Of a stretch of DNA of 64,000 nucleotides, positions 36,426 to 45,146 are shown piece by piece. Where the stretch lies: the NCBI RefSeq assembly GCF_023273875.1, contig NZ_CP096882.1, forward strand, positions 3,968,001 through 4,032,000, written 5' to 3'. Position 1 is the first letter of the stretch, and each line of letters begins with the position of its first letter. The stretch comes from Pseudarthrobacter sp. SSS035. Lineage in GTDB: Bacteria > Actinomycetota > Actinomycetes > Actinomycetales > Micrococcaceae. The notes beneath the pieces are model-generated. The model ran no database searches. It saw only the letters and a list, made by a program, of their open reading frames with translations, and had not been told where the DNA came from. A program made the translations under genes and the position numbers.

Positions 36426-38765
36426 ATGACTGAACAGAACACCCCTGTCACTCCGTTCCCGGCCGCGTCACTCCTCGGCTACCCGCGCATCGGCCGCCGC
36501 CGCGAGCTCAAGAAGGCCATCGAAGCCTACTGGGCCGGCAAGATCGACGCTGCTGCCCTGGACACCGCCGCCAAGGGCATCCAGCTGACCATCGCCAAGC
36601 GCCTGCAGGAACTGGGCCTCACCGAAGCCGCCGCTGTTCCGGGCACGTTCTCCTACTACGACCAGGTCCTGGACGCCACCGCCCACCTCGGCGCTGTCCC
36701 GGCCCGCTTCGGCAAGCTCCTCAACGCCGAAGGCCAGCTCGACATCGACGGCTACTTCACCCTGGCCCGTGGCACCAAGGACCAGCAGCCGCTGGAAATG
36801 ACCAAGTGGTTCGACACGAACTACCACTACCTCGTTCCGGAGATTGGTCCGGAGACCGAGTTCACCCTCGCCTCCAACCGCATCGTTGAGGAATTCGAGT
36901 TCGCCCTGGCCAACGGCATCGAGACCCGCCCGTACATCGTTGGCCCGGTCACTTACCTGCTGCTCTCCAAGGCTTCGGATGAAGCCCCCGCAGGCTTCGC
37001 TCCGCTGTCCCGCCTCGAAGACGTCCTGCCGGTCTACGTGCAGCTGCTCGAGAAGCTCGCCGCCGCAGGCGCCAGCTGGATCCAGCTGGACGAGCCCGCC
37101 CTGGTTGTTGACCAGGACACCCCGGCCGCCGAAATCGAAGCAGCCGTTGCCCGCGCTTACGAAGTCCTCTCCGGTGCGGCCAAGCGCCCGCAGATCCTTG
37201 TCTCCACCCCGTACGGCGCCCTCGATGGCCAGCTGGGCACACTTGCCGCCACCAACATCGACGCCCTGCACATCGACGCCTTCAAGGGCGCGGTCCCGTC
37301 CGCAGCGGCCCTGGCCGGCCTGGGCAACAAGACCCTGGTTGCCGGCGTTGTGGACGGCCACAACATCTGGCGCAACGACCTCGCCGTCGCCGCCGCCAAG
37401 CTGGACGAACTGAAGGCTGCCGCCGGCCGGATCGCCGTCAGCACCTCCACCTCCACCCAGCACGTCCCGCACGACGTCACCGAAGAAGGCCAGCTCTCCG
37501 AGGAGCTGCGCAGCTGGCTCGCGTTCGCCGACCAGAAGGCCGTGGAGGTCAAGACGCTCGCGTCCTACCTGGCCGACCCGGCCTCAGCCAAGGCAGCCAT
37601 CGACGAGGCATCCGCCATCATCGCAGCCCGCGCCATCGCCGAAGGCGTCCGCCGCAACGACGTCCGGGCCCGCACCGAGGCCCTGACCGCAGCGGACTTC
37701 AGCCGCTCCGCCTACACGGTCCGCGAAGCCGCCCAGGAAGAGGCACTGCACCTCCCGCCGCTGCCCACCACCACCATCGGCTCCTTCCCGCAGACGTCCG
37801 AGATCCGCTCGGCGCGTGCCCGCAACAACAAGGGCGCCCTCACCAACGAGCAGTACGAGCAGCTCATGAAGGACGAGATCAAGCGCGTTGTTGAGCTGCA
37901 GGAAGAGCTCGGCTACGACGTGCTGGTGCACGGCGAGCCTGAGCGCAACGACATGGTCCAGTACTTCGCCGAGAACCTCGAAGGCTTCGACGTCACGGTC
38001 CACGGCTGGGTCCAGTCCTACGGCTCACGCTGCACGCGCCCGTCCATCCTCTGGGGCGACGTCACCCGCAGCGCCCCCATCACGGTGGCCTGGGCCGAGT
38101 ACGCCCAGTCGCTGACCAGCAAGCCCATGAAGGGCATGCTCACCGGTCCGGTCACCATCCTGGCCTGGTCCTTCGTCCGCGACGACCAGCCGCTGGGCGA
38201 GACCGCCAACCAGGTTGGCCTGGCCCTCCGCGACGAAATCGCGGACCTCGAGGCTGCCGGCATCAAGGTCATCCAGGTGGACGAGCCCGCACTGCGCGAA
38301 CTCCTGCCGCTGCGCAAGGCCGACCACGCCACCTACCTGAAGTGGTCAGTGGATTCCTTCCGCCTGGCCACCGCCGGTGCGGCCGACGCCACGCAGATCC
38401 ACACCCACCTCTGCTACTCGGAGTTCGGCGTGATCATCGACGCCATTGACGGCCTCGACGCAGACGTCACCTCCATCGAAGCGGCACGGTCCCGCATGGA
38501 GGTTGTCCACGACCTCGAGTCCCACGGCTTCGGCCGCGGCGTTGGTCCGGGCGTCTACGACATCCACTCGCCGCGTGTTCCGGGCGAAGCGGAGGTCACT
38601 GAACTCCTGGCCACCGCCGTCAAGCACGTCCCATCCCGCCAGCTCTGGGTCAACCCGGACTGCGGCCTGAAGACCCGCGGCTACGCCGAGACCGAAGAGT
38701 CCCTGCGCAACCTGGTCAAGGCCACCAAGACGGTCCGCGCCGGCCTGCTGGAGTCCGCGAAGTAA
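36426..38765 (+). CDS. metE: Cobalamin-independent methionine synthase
   Basis: Transfers the methyl group of 5-methyl-THF-triglutamate to homocysteine. The 779-residue protein has the duplicated barrel of MetE; the C-terminal zinc ligands are His661, Cys663, Glu685 and Cys746 (HTHLCYSEF and NPDCGLKTRG). The N-terminus LLGYPRIGRRRELKKAIEAYW is typical. Codon choice is strongly C-ending, suggesting high expression. It lies in an operon with metF and is followed by strong hairpins. Confidence 0.97.
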   Translation: MTEQNTPVTPFPAASLLGYPRIGRRRELKKAIEAYWAGKIDAAALDTAAKGIQLTIAKRLQELGLTEAAAVPGTFSYYDQVLDATAHLGAVPARFGKLLNAEGQLDIDGYFTLARGTKDQQPLEMTKWFDTNYHYLVPEIGPETEFTLASNRIVEEFEFALANGIETRPYIVGPVTYLLLSKASDEAPAGFAPLSRLEDVLPVYVQLLEKLAAAGASWIQLDEPALVVDQDTPAAEIEAAVARAYEVLSGAAKRPQILVSTPYGALDGQLGTLAATNIDALHIDAFKGAVPSAAALAGLGNKTLVAGVVDGHNIWRNDLAVAAAKLDELKAAAGRIAVSTSTSTQHVPHDVTEEGQLSEELRSWLAFADQKAVEVKTLASYLADPASAKAAIDEASAIIAARAIAEGVRRNDVRARTEALTAADFSRSAYTVREAAQEEALHLPPLPTTTIGSFPQTSEIRSARARNNKGALTNEQYEQLMKDEIKRVVELQEELGYDVLVHGEPERNDMVQYFAENLEGFDVTVHGWVQSYGSRCTRPSILWGDVTRSAPITVAWAEYAQSLTSKPMKGMLTGPVTILAWSFVRDDQPLGETANQVGLALRDEIADLEAAGIKVIQVDEPALRELLPLRKADHATYLKWSVDSFRLATAGAADATQIHTHLCYSEFGVIIDAIDGLDADVTSIEAARSRMEVVHDLESHGFGRGVGPGVYDIHSPRVPGEAEVTELLATAVKHVPSRQLWVNPDCGLKTRGYAETEESLRNLVKATKTVRAGLLESAK

Positions 38766-38786
38766 CCATAAGAGAGCTCGCAGAGG

Positions 38787-38871
38787 CTCAAGGTCCGGTG
38801 AGCTCAGCGCACCGGACCTTGAGAAGCGAGCAAACAGCGGCGGCCGGTCACCGAAAGGTGACCGGCCGCCG
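38787..38871. terminator. Two consecutive perfect hairpins between metE and the convergent gene
   Basis: Stem one pairs 38787-38800 with 38810-38823 (14 bp). Stem two pairs 38838-38852 with 38857-38871 (15 bp, GAAA loop). Neither has a long T-tract, but their position between convergent genes fits bidirectional termination. Confidence 0.75.
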
Positions 38872-38886
38872 TCGTGCGTTAAGGGT

Positions 38887-39393
38887 TCAGGACTCCCAGA
38901 GGATTTCGTCGTCCACCACGCCGTCTTCGTCGGCGGCTACCACCAGGACCTCGTCCGTGAAGTGTGAGCCCAGGGTGAAGTCCATGACGAAGTAGCGCTC
39001 GGGCTGGCCGGGGAAAATGCCCACGTGGCCGAGCTTGAGGGCTTTGAGGAAGACGTCGTTGGTGAGCTGGCTGCGTTCCTCCACGCCGAAGACTTTCTGC
39101 AGGTGCTCGTCCTTGAGGGCGCTGCAGTGGAAGTGGAGGTATTCCTGGGGGCTGGTGCCTTCCTGCTCCAGCTCCTCGGCGATCATCTGCCGCACCTCGT
39201 CCACCAGCTCGGGGAGGAACCGCAACCGGTAGTCCACCTTGTGCATGGCCGCTTCGTCAAAGTGGTCGTGTGCGTTGATGTTCAGGTCAAGTTCCAGTAC
39301 CTGGCCACCCAGCTCATGTTTGGCGGCGATGTTGTGATCCCTGCCGTGGTTGAGCTCGATTTCTCCAAAGTGCTGGCTCGCTACCCTGTTCAT
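38887..39393 (-). CDS. DUF2004 family protein
   Basis: A 168-residue acidic cytoplasmic protein; the start MNRVASQHFGEIELNHG is chosen at ATG 39393 instead of the longer frame to 39432. Conserved-looking parts are LDLNINAHDHFDEAA, QEYLHFHCSALKD and RYFVMDFTLGSHFTDEVLV. It matches the DUF2004 family of unknown function. It is followed by the metE terminators and preceded by the LysR gene 45 bases upstream in the same direction. Confidence 0.8.
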   Translation of the reverse strand: MNRVASQHFGEIELNHGRDHNIAAKHELGGQVLELDLNINAHDHFDEAAMHKVDYRLRFLPELVDEVRQMIAEELEQEGTSPQEYLHFHCSALKDEHLQKVFGVEERSQLTNDVFLKALKLGHVGIFPGQPERYFVMDFTLGSHFTDEVLVVAADEDGVVDDEILWES

Positions 39394-39438
39394 ACCTTCA
39401 ACATAGACCCCAAGTGCCGCGCTTTCCAGCATTCCGGG

Positions 39439-40356
39439 CTAATTGCCTGAGGACCCCGCAGCAGCCATCGTCTCGGCGAGCAGGTCCACAAACAGCTGCA
39501 CCCGGGCGGTCTTCTTCTCGTTGATGAGCAGGGCAAACACGTTCCGGGCCAGCCTGATCTCGGGAACGTCCAGCACTACGACGCCGGCCGGCCGGTTCCG
39601 CAATGCGAGCTCGGGCACCAGCGCCGCGCCCAGTCCGGCGGCCGCCATTTCGAGGCTGGCATGGAAGTCGTCACTGTGGGCCACCACGCGCGGATGCAGG
39701 TTGCAGCTGGCAAAGAGCCGTTCGATCACCACGGCGTCGGGGCTCCCGGGGTGGTGCATGATCCAGGGCAGCTCGGACAGATGGTCAGCGGCCACCTTGG
39801 CGTCCGTGCGGAACCCCCAGCCCGCGGGGAGCACTACCCGGAAGTTGTCATCGCCGATCCACTGCCGGTTAATGGTGTGCGGCCAGGCGAGCCCGGACTG
39901 GCCCACCTGGAAAACGAGCGCCACGTCCAGCTCTCCGCCGGTGCGCAGTCCCTGGATGGTCTGGGCCGGTTCGGCCACCGATACTTTGAGGTCGATGGCC
40001 AGGTCCTTCCACGCCGGATTCTTCAGGATGCGCGGAAGCACGTAGGTTGCCAGGCTGGGGAAGATTCCCAGCCGGAGCTCCTGGCTGGTGCTGCTGTGCG
40101 TCTTCGAGGCTGCCGCCATCAGGGCTTCGATGTCCGTCAGCACCTTCGCGGCGTGCCGGGTCATCACTTCTGCCGCTTCCGTGGGGACCACGCTGCGGGC
40201 CGAACGCTGGAACAGGACCACGCCGGTCTCGCGTTCCAGGGCGGACATCTGTTGCGAAACCGCCGACGCCGTGTAGCCCAGGCGTGCCGCTGCCGCAGCG
40301 AACGAGCCCAGCCGGGTAACTTCCAGGAGGGTCTTCAGATGTACGGGATTTACCAA
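39439..40356 (-). CDS. LysR family transcriptional regulator
   Basis: A 305-residue regulator: N-terminal winged HTH (FAAAAARLGYTASAVSQQMSAL) and a periplasmic-binding-fold effector domain. The start is TTG at 40356, supported by GAAGGAC a few bases upstream and the usual MVNPVHLKTLLEV family start. It is divergent from the FAD oxidoreductase gene at 40510, which makes that operon its likely target; the ligand is unknown. Confidence 0.9.
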   Translation of the reverse strand: MVNPVHLKTLLEVTRLGSFAAAAARLGYTASAVSQQMSALERETGVVLFQRSARSVVPTEAAEVMTRHAAKVLTDIEALMAAASKTHSSTSQELRLGIFPSLATYVLPRILKNPAWKDLAIDLKVSVAEPAQTIQGLRTGGELDVALVFQVGQSGLAWPHTINRQWIGDDNFRVVLPAGWGFRTDAKVAADHLSELPWIMHHPGSPDAVVIERLFASCNLHPRVVAHSDDFHASLEMAAAGLGAALVPELALRNRPAGVVVLDVPEIRLARNVFALLINEKKTARVQLFVDLLAETMAAAGSSGN

Positions 40357-40509
40357 CGCTGTCCTTCGGTCAGGGCCGCCTTGGCACTGCGGTGTGCCGG
40401 GGATGGAACGCCCGCTTCATTCTGGCACAAAGATTTACGGCAAACTCAGTCATCCACCGGCCCCACGGCGTCGAACTGCCCCTAGAGAGTTTGCACCGAG
40501 CAAGCGCAC

Positions 40510-41919
40510 ATGCAGTCCGAGCAGGGGAGCAGAACAGTGTCTTTGGCAGGGAACTCGACCTTCAAGCCGCAGGGACGGCGCATCGCGGTCGTGGGCAGCG
40601 GAGTGGCCGGCCTGACGGCCGCGTATGTCCTGAACCGGCACGACAACGTCACCCTTTTCGAGACGGACAGCAGGCTGGGCGGCCACGCCCACACCCACAA
40701 TGTCGCGCAGCCGGATGGATCCGTCCTCGGCATCGACACCGGCTTCATCGTCCACAACGAGCGGACCTACCCCACCCTGCTGCGGCTGTTCGCCGAGCTG
40801 GGCGTGGAGACGCAGGACTCCGAAATGAGCATGTCCGTCCGCTGTGATGGCTGCGGCCTGGAGTACGCCGGGGCCCGCGGGGGCGGTCGTGGCATCATCG
40901 CCCGCCCGTCCAGCCTGCTGCGCGGACGCTACCTGCTGATGCTGCTGGAGGTCATGCGCTTCTACCGCAGGGCCCGCGCTCTGATTGAGTCAGCTCCAGC
41001 GTCCGACGCCGGCCCTGGTGCGGGCGGCGCGGAGCTGACCCTCGGTGACTTCCTGGCAAAGGAACGCTTCAGCAAGTACTTCATCTCCCATTTCATGACG
41101 CCGGTGGTCAGCGCGGTGTGGTCGTGCGATCCCACCACGGCACTGTCCTATCCGGCGCGCTACCTTTTCACGTTCCTGGGCCACCACGGCATGCTGGGCG
41201 TCAAGGGTTCGCCGCAGTGGCGGACGGTCACCGGCGGTTCGGGGCAGTACGTGGAGAAGTTGGCCGCCACGCTCCCGGACATCAGGCTTAGCAGTCCGGT
41301 CACCGCTATCCGGCGCCACGCCCTCGGCGTGGAAGTGGACACCGATCGCGGAGTGGAGGATTTCGAGGCCGTGGTCATTGCCACGCACCCGGCCCAGGCC
41401 CTGGGCTTCCTCGCGGACGCCACGCCGGCCGAAAAGGAAGCCCTGGGGCAGATGCCGTACTCCGTCAACCACACCGTTTTCCACCGGGACCCGGCCGTCC
41501 TGCCCGCCGCGGACAATGCCAGGGCGTCCTGGAACTACCGTCTCCCGGACTGCGAAGCCCGCCCGGACATGGTCCTGGTCAGCTACGACCTCACCCGGCT
41601 GCAGCGCCTGGAGCCTGCCGATGGCCTGCCGTACCTGGTGAGCCTGGGGGAGTCCGAGCTCATCGCGGAGGACCGGGTGCTGGACCATTTGGTCTACGAA
41701 CACCCCCAGTACACCCCCGAATCTTTGCGGGCACAGCAGCGCATTGCGGCCCTGAGTGACGACCGCATCGCCTACGCCGGCGCCTACCTGGGCTGGGGGT
41801 TCCACGAGGACGGCGCCCTGGCCGGTGTCCGTGCCGCCGCGAGCCTGGGACGAACTTGGGATACGCCCGCTACTCAGGCACCCGAGCCCGAACTGCTCTC
41901 TGCCTCGGAGGGCGCATGA
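40510..41919 (+). CDS. FAD-dependent amine-oxidase-like oxidoreductase
   Basis: A 469-residue flavoprotein with dinucleotide fold RIAVVGSGVAGLTAAYVLNRH near residue 24 and the second FAD motif GGHAHTHN. It belongs to the NAD(P)-binding/amine oxidase-like group regularly found with DUF1365 and a CFA-type methyltransferase, the order seen here. By analogy it probably oxidises or desaturates a methylated fatty acyl chain. The stop overlaps the next start (ATGA). Confidence 0.88.
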   Translation: MQSEQGSRTVSLAGNSTFKPQGRRIAVVGSGVAGLTAAYVLNRHDNVTLFETDSRLGGHAHTHNVAQPDGSVLGIDTGFIVHNERTYPTLLRLFAELGVETQDSEMSMSVRCDGCGLEYAGARGGGRGIIARPSSLLRGRYLLMLLEVMRFYRRARALIESAPASDAGPGAGGAELTLGDFLAKERFSKYFISHFMTPVVSAVWSCDPTTALSYPARYLFTFLGHHGMLGVKGSPQWRTVTGGSGQYVEKLAATLPDIRLSSPVTAIRRHALGVEVDTDRGVEDFEAVVIATHPAQALGFLADATPAEKEALGQMPYSVNHTVFHRDPAVLPAADNARASWNYRLPDCEARPDMVLVSYDLTRLQRLEPADGLPYLVSLGESELIAEDRVLDHLVYEHPQYTPESLRAQQRIAALSDDRIAYAGAYLGWGFHEDGALAGVRAAASLGRTWDTPATQAPEPELLSASEGA

Positions 41920-42647
41920 GCTCAACCGCAGCCATCTACCGCACGTCCATTTCCCACGTGCGCCAGACGCCGCTTAAGAATGCGTTCACCTACCGGAGCT
42001 ACAGCTGGTTTGTGGACGTGGACCGGCTCCCGGTTCTGCCCCGGCTCATGCGGCCGCTGGCTGTCTTCCGAGCCGCCGACCACCTGGGTGATCCCGACGC
42101 CGCCATCCGCAGCAACGTGGAACGGTTCCTGCGGACCCGGGGGATAGAGCCCGACGGCGGGGCCATCCGGATGCTGACCAGCGCCCGGGTTTTCGGCCAC
42201 GTCTTCAACCCGCTCACCCTCTTCTGGTGCTACCGGACGTCCGGGGAGCTGCAGTGTGTCATCGCCGAGGTCCACAACACCTACGGCGAACGCCACTGTT
42301 ATCTCCTGGAAACGGATCCTTCCGGACGGGCCAGCGTGCCCAAGGCCTTCTACGTTTCACCGTTCAATGACGTTGACGGGCAGTACCGGATGAAGCTGCC
42401 CGCCCCGGAGCAGCGGCTGTCCGTCTCCATCGTCCTGGAGCGGGAAGGGCAGCGGCCGTTCGCCGCGACCATGGACGGGGACCGGCGCCCGGCCACCGTC
42501 AGGAACATCCTGGCAGCGGCCGTTGCCGTCCCGGCCGCGCCGCTGCTGGTATCGGCGCTGATCCGGGTCCAGGGCATCAAACTCTGGGCGCGACGCCTTC
42601 CAGTCATCAAAAAACCACATCACCCCCCACAGGAGGCAGTCCAATGA
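41916..42647 (+). CDS. DUF1365 family protein
   Basis: A 243-residue protein starting MSSTAAIYRTSISHVRQTPL, with family blocks FTYRSYSWFVDVD, RVFGHVFNPLTLFWCYR, IAEVHNTYGERHCYLL and KAFYVSPFND. Function is unproven; the family accompanies CFA-like methyltransferases in fatty-acid modification operons. It overlaps both neighbours by four bases, indicating tight translational coupling. Confidence 0.9.
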   Translation: MSSTAAIYRTSISHVRQTPLKNAFTYRSYSWFVDVDRLPVLPRLMRPLAVFRAADHLGDPDAAIRSNVERFLRTRGIEPDGGAIRMLTSARVFGHVFNPLTLFWCYRTSGELQCVIAEVHNTYGERHCYLLETDPSGRASVPKAFYVSPFNDVDGQYRMKLPAPEQRLSVSIVLEREGQRPFAATMDGDRRPATVRNILAAAVAVPAAPLLVSALIRVQGIKLWARRLPVIKKPHHPPQEAVQ

Positions 42648-44017
42648 CCATGACCGATGAAAACGGAACAGCCGCGACTGCGGAGGTCTCCGCCGCGAAG
42701 TCAGCCGTACGGCACCCGGTGACGGAACGGACCGCTGCCGGGGTACCGGCGTCGCCGGCCACCATCGATCCGGAAGTGTGGCCCGGTGTTGCCCACGCGC
42801 CGTCGGGCACTAAAGCGCTCGTGGCGGGCAAGGCCGCCGGCCTGTTGTTCAAGGCCGCCGTACGCCGGCTGCCCCTGCGCGTTGCCTACCCGGACGGTTC
42901 GGTGCTGGGCACCGGTGGCCCGGACGCACCGGTGATGACCATGCTCAGGCCTGCAGCGTTCGAAGTGCGGATCGGTGACAACGGCCTGATCGGGCTGGGC
43001 GAGTCCTTTATGGCGGGGGACTGGGAAGCATCAGACCTCGCCGGGGTGCTGGAGGTCTTCGCCGCGTCCGTGGACACGCTGATCCCCGCACCGCTGCAGA
43101 GGCTGCGGACCCTGTACCTGCCGCGGACGCCGCGGCAGGAACGCAACGAAGAGCACAACACGCGCAGCAACATCTCGCGGCACTACGACCTCTCCAACGA
43201 GCTCTTCTCCAACTTCCTGGACACCACCATGAGCTACTCCTCGGCGCTCTTCCCGCTGAGCGATGGTGCGCTGGAGTCGGTCCCGTGGGACGCCTTGGCG
43301 GAAGCCCAGCAAGCCAAGATCGACAGGCTGCTGGACAAGGCCGGCGTCGGATCCGGCACGCGGCTGCTGGAGATCGGCACCGGCTGGGGTGAGCTGGCCC
43401 TCCGGGCAGCAGCCCGCGGTGCCACTGTCTACAGCGTGACGCTCTCCAGTGAGCAGCGGGCGCTGGCGCAGGAACGGATTGCAGCCGCCGGTTACGCAGA
43501 CCAGGTGACCGTGGCGCTGCAGGACTACCGCGCCGTGGAAGGCGAGTTCGATGCCGTTGTGTCAGTGGAAATGGTCGAGGCGGTTGGCTATGAGTACTGG
43601 CCCATCTACTTCCAGACCATCGACCGCGTGCTGGCCCCGGGCGGGAAGGTGGCCATCCAGGCCATCACCATGCCGCACGGCCGCATGCTGGCCACGCGCA
43701 ACGCGTACACCTGGGTGCACAAGTACATCTTCCCCGGTGGCTTCCTGCCGTCCGTGCGGGCCATCGAAAGTGTGACCCAGCAGCACACCACACTCCGTGT
43801 GCGGGAGCGGATGGGCCTGGGCGATCACTATGCCGCGACCCTCCGCCTCTGGGAGGAACAGTTCATCGCGCGCTCGCAGGAGGTGGGCGGGCTGGGGTTC
43901 GACGCCGTTTTCCAGCGGATGTGGCTGTTCTACCTGTGCTATTCACGGGCGGGTTTCCAGTCCGGCTACCTGGACGTGCAGCAGATTGTCCTGGACCGCC
44001 GGGAGGCCCAGCTGTAG
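42644..44017 (+). CDS. Cyclopropane-fatty-acyl-phospholipid synthase-like methyltransferase
   Basis: A 457-residue SAM-dependent lipid methyltransferase: N-terminal domain, then HYDLSNELFSNFLDTTMSYSSALF, SAM motif LLEIGTGWGELALRAAARG and VSVEMVEAVGYEYW. The last gene of the FAD oxidoreductase-DUF1365 operon, it differs clearly from the paralogue at 20266 (VLDVGCGWG and GMSEHVG there). The substrate is probably an unsaturated phospholipid acyl chain; the product is unknown. Confidence 0.9.
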   Translation: MTMTDENGTAATAEVSAAKSAVRHPVTERTAAGVPASPATIDPEVWPGVAHAPSGTKALVAGKAAGLLFKAAVRRLPLRVAYPDGSVLGTGGPDAPVMTMLRPAAFEVRIGDNGLIGLGESFMAGDWEASDLAGVLEVFAASVDTLIPAPLQRLRTLYLPRTPRQERNEEHNTRSNISRHYDLSNELFSNFLDTTMSYSSALFPLSDGALESVPWDALAEAQQAKIDRLLDKAGVGSGTRLLEIGTGWGELALRAAARGATVYSVTLSSEQRALAQERIAAAGYADQVTVALQDYRAVEGEFDAVVSVEMVEAVGYEYWPIYFQTIDRVLAPGGKVAIQAITMPHGRMLATRNAYTWVHKYIFPGGFLPSVRAIESVTQQHTTLRVRERMGLGDHYAATLRLWEEQFIARSQEVGGLGFDAVFQRMWLFYLCYSRAGFQSGYLDVQQIVLDRREAQL

Positions 44018-44039
44018 CTGGTTAGGTTCATCACGTCGC

Positions 44040-44073
44040 AGGGGTCCTGAAGGCATCTTCAGGGCCCCTTTTG
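44040..44073 (+). terminator. Intrinsic terminator after the lipid operon
   Basis: A 12-bp stem 44041-44052 with 44059-44070 (one G-T pair) is followed by TTTT. Confidence 0.85.
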
Positions 44074-44081
44074 CGTGCCCG

Positions 44082-44097
44082 GCACTAGATATAGTGG
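44082..44097 (+). promoter_or_regulatory. NrdR-box-like palindrome, distal
   Basis: GCACTAGATATAGTGG matches the NrdR box pattern (ACACWATATWTWGTGT) in the CACTA/TAGTG arms and the AT-rich centre. It lies 274 bases before nrdH, just after the terminator of the preceding operon. Confidence 0.65.
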
Positions 44098-44294
44098 TCC
44101 GCCCACTAGGCGCGACACGCCGTCCAACACGCGACACGCGGGGGGTTAATTGTGGCTAAGTACTCCACAGGGTGTGGATTTCGTCCGCAAAAACGGCGGG
44201 ATTCCGGACATTTTGAGGGCGCTTGCCTGTGGATTAAAAGTGCATTAAATGACATACTTGTAATACATCATCTTGGGGTTCCGAAGAGCCGTCT

Positions 44295-44310
44295 GCACTA
44301 CATGTAGTAT
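44295..44310 (+). promoter_or_regulatory. NrdR-box-like palindrome, proximal
   Basis: GCACTACATGTAGTAT, 60 bases before nrdH, has the same CACTA/TAGT arms. TAGTAT within it could serve as a -10 element, so a bound NrdR would block polymerase. The 200 bases between the two boxes hold no gene; the stretch around 44235-44270 is notably AT-rich. Confidence 0.65.
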
Positions 44311-44370
44311 CGACGTACAGCTTGGGCAGGACAAAGACGAGCGAAGATTTCGATAAAGGGGACAGGGACA

Positions 44371-44616
44371 ATGACCGTTACGGTTTACACCAAACCTGCG
44401 TGTGTACAGTGCAACGCAACCTACCGTGCGCTGGACAAAAAGGGCATCACTTACCAGAGCGTTGACATCTCCCAGGACGCCGAGGCCCTTGAGCGCCTGA
44501 AGGCGCTGGGCTACATGCAGGCACCTGTTGTAGTCACGGACCAGGACCACTGGTCAGGCTTCCGCCCGGACAAGATCGAGGAACTGGCACTGTCTGCCGT
44601 TTCCTCCGTGGCCTAA
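44371..44616 (+). CDS. nrdH: Glutaredoxin-like NrdH redoxin
   Basis: An 81-residue electron donor for class Ib ribonucleotide reductase, reduced by thioredoxin reductase. It has the redox motif CVQC at residues 11-14 and the C-terminal WSGFRPDKI block that distinguishes NrdH from glutaredoxins. GGGGACAGGGA precedes ATG 44371. First gene of nrdHIEF. Confidence 0.96.
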   Translation: MTVTVYTKPACVQCNATYRALDKKGITYQSVDISQDAEALERLKALGYMQAPVVVTDQDHWSGFRPDKIEELALSAVSSVA

Positions 44617-44672
44617 GGCCCTACACTTTCGCCAGCCGGCAACTTTCAATCCGCACACATGAGGTGACTCCC

Positions 44673-45146
44673 GTGTCAGCACTGGCAGTAGCCAGGGCCC
44701 AGGTGGCCCCGTTGGCGCCTGTCACCACACAGAGCCAGCTCATCTACTTTTCCTCCACCTCCGAGAACACCAGCCGCTTTGTCGCGAAGCTCGGATGTGA
44801 GCTGGCACGGATCCCGCTCCATGCAAAGGATGCACCCCTTCTCGCCACCCGGCCTTACGTCCTGGTTGTGCCGACGTACGGGGGCACCGGGGGAGAGGGC
44901 TCCGTGCCCAAGCAGGTGATCCGCTTTCTGAACGACCCGCAGAACAGGCAACTGATCCGTGGGGTTATCGGTGCAGGCAACACAAACTTCGGGGACAACT
45001 ACTGCATGGCCGCGGACATTATTGCCGCCAAGTGCAACGTCCCCCGGCTTTACAGATTTGAACTAATGGGCACGCCAGAAGACGTGGCCCGCGTACACAA
45101 TGGATTGGACACGTTTTGGACACGACTGTCGCAGACACAGAAGTAA
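44673..45146 (+). CDS. nrdI: Flavodoxin-like NrdI
   Basis: Supplies oxidant for assembling the metal-tyrosyl radical in NrdF. It has FMN-binding features YFSSTSENTSRF, VPTYGGTGGEG and GAGNTNFGDNYC. GTG 44673 has GAGGTG at 6-base spacing; GTG 44664 is the other candidate. Its last bases overlap the nrdE frame. Confidence 0.94.
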   Translation: MSALAVARAQVAPLAPVTTQSQLIYFSSTSENTSRFVAKLGCELARIPLHAKDAPLLATRPYVLVVPTYGGTGGEGSVPKQVIRFLNDPQNRQLIRGVIGAGNTNFGDNYCMAADIIAAKCNVPRLYRFELMGTPEDVARVHNGLDTFWTRLSQTQK

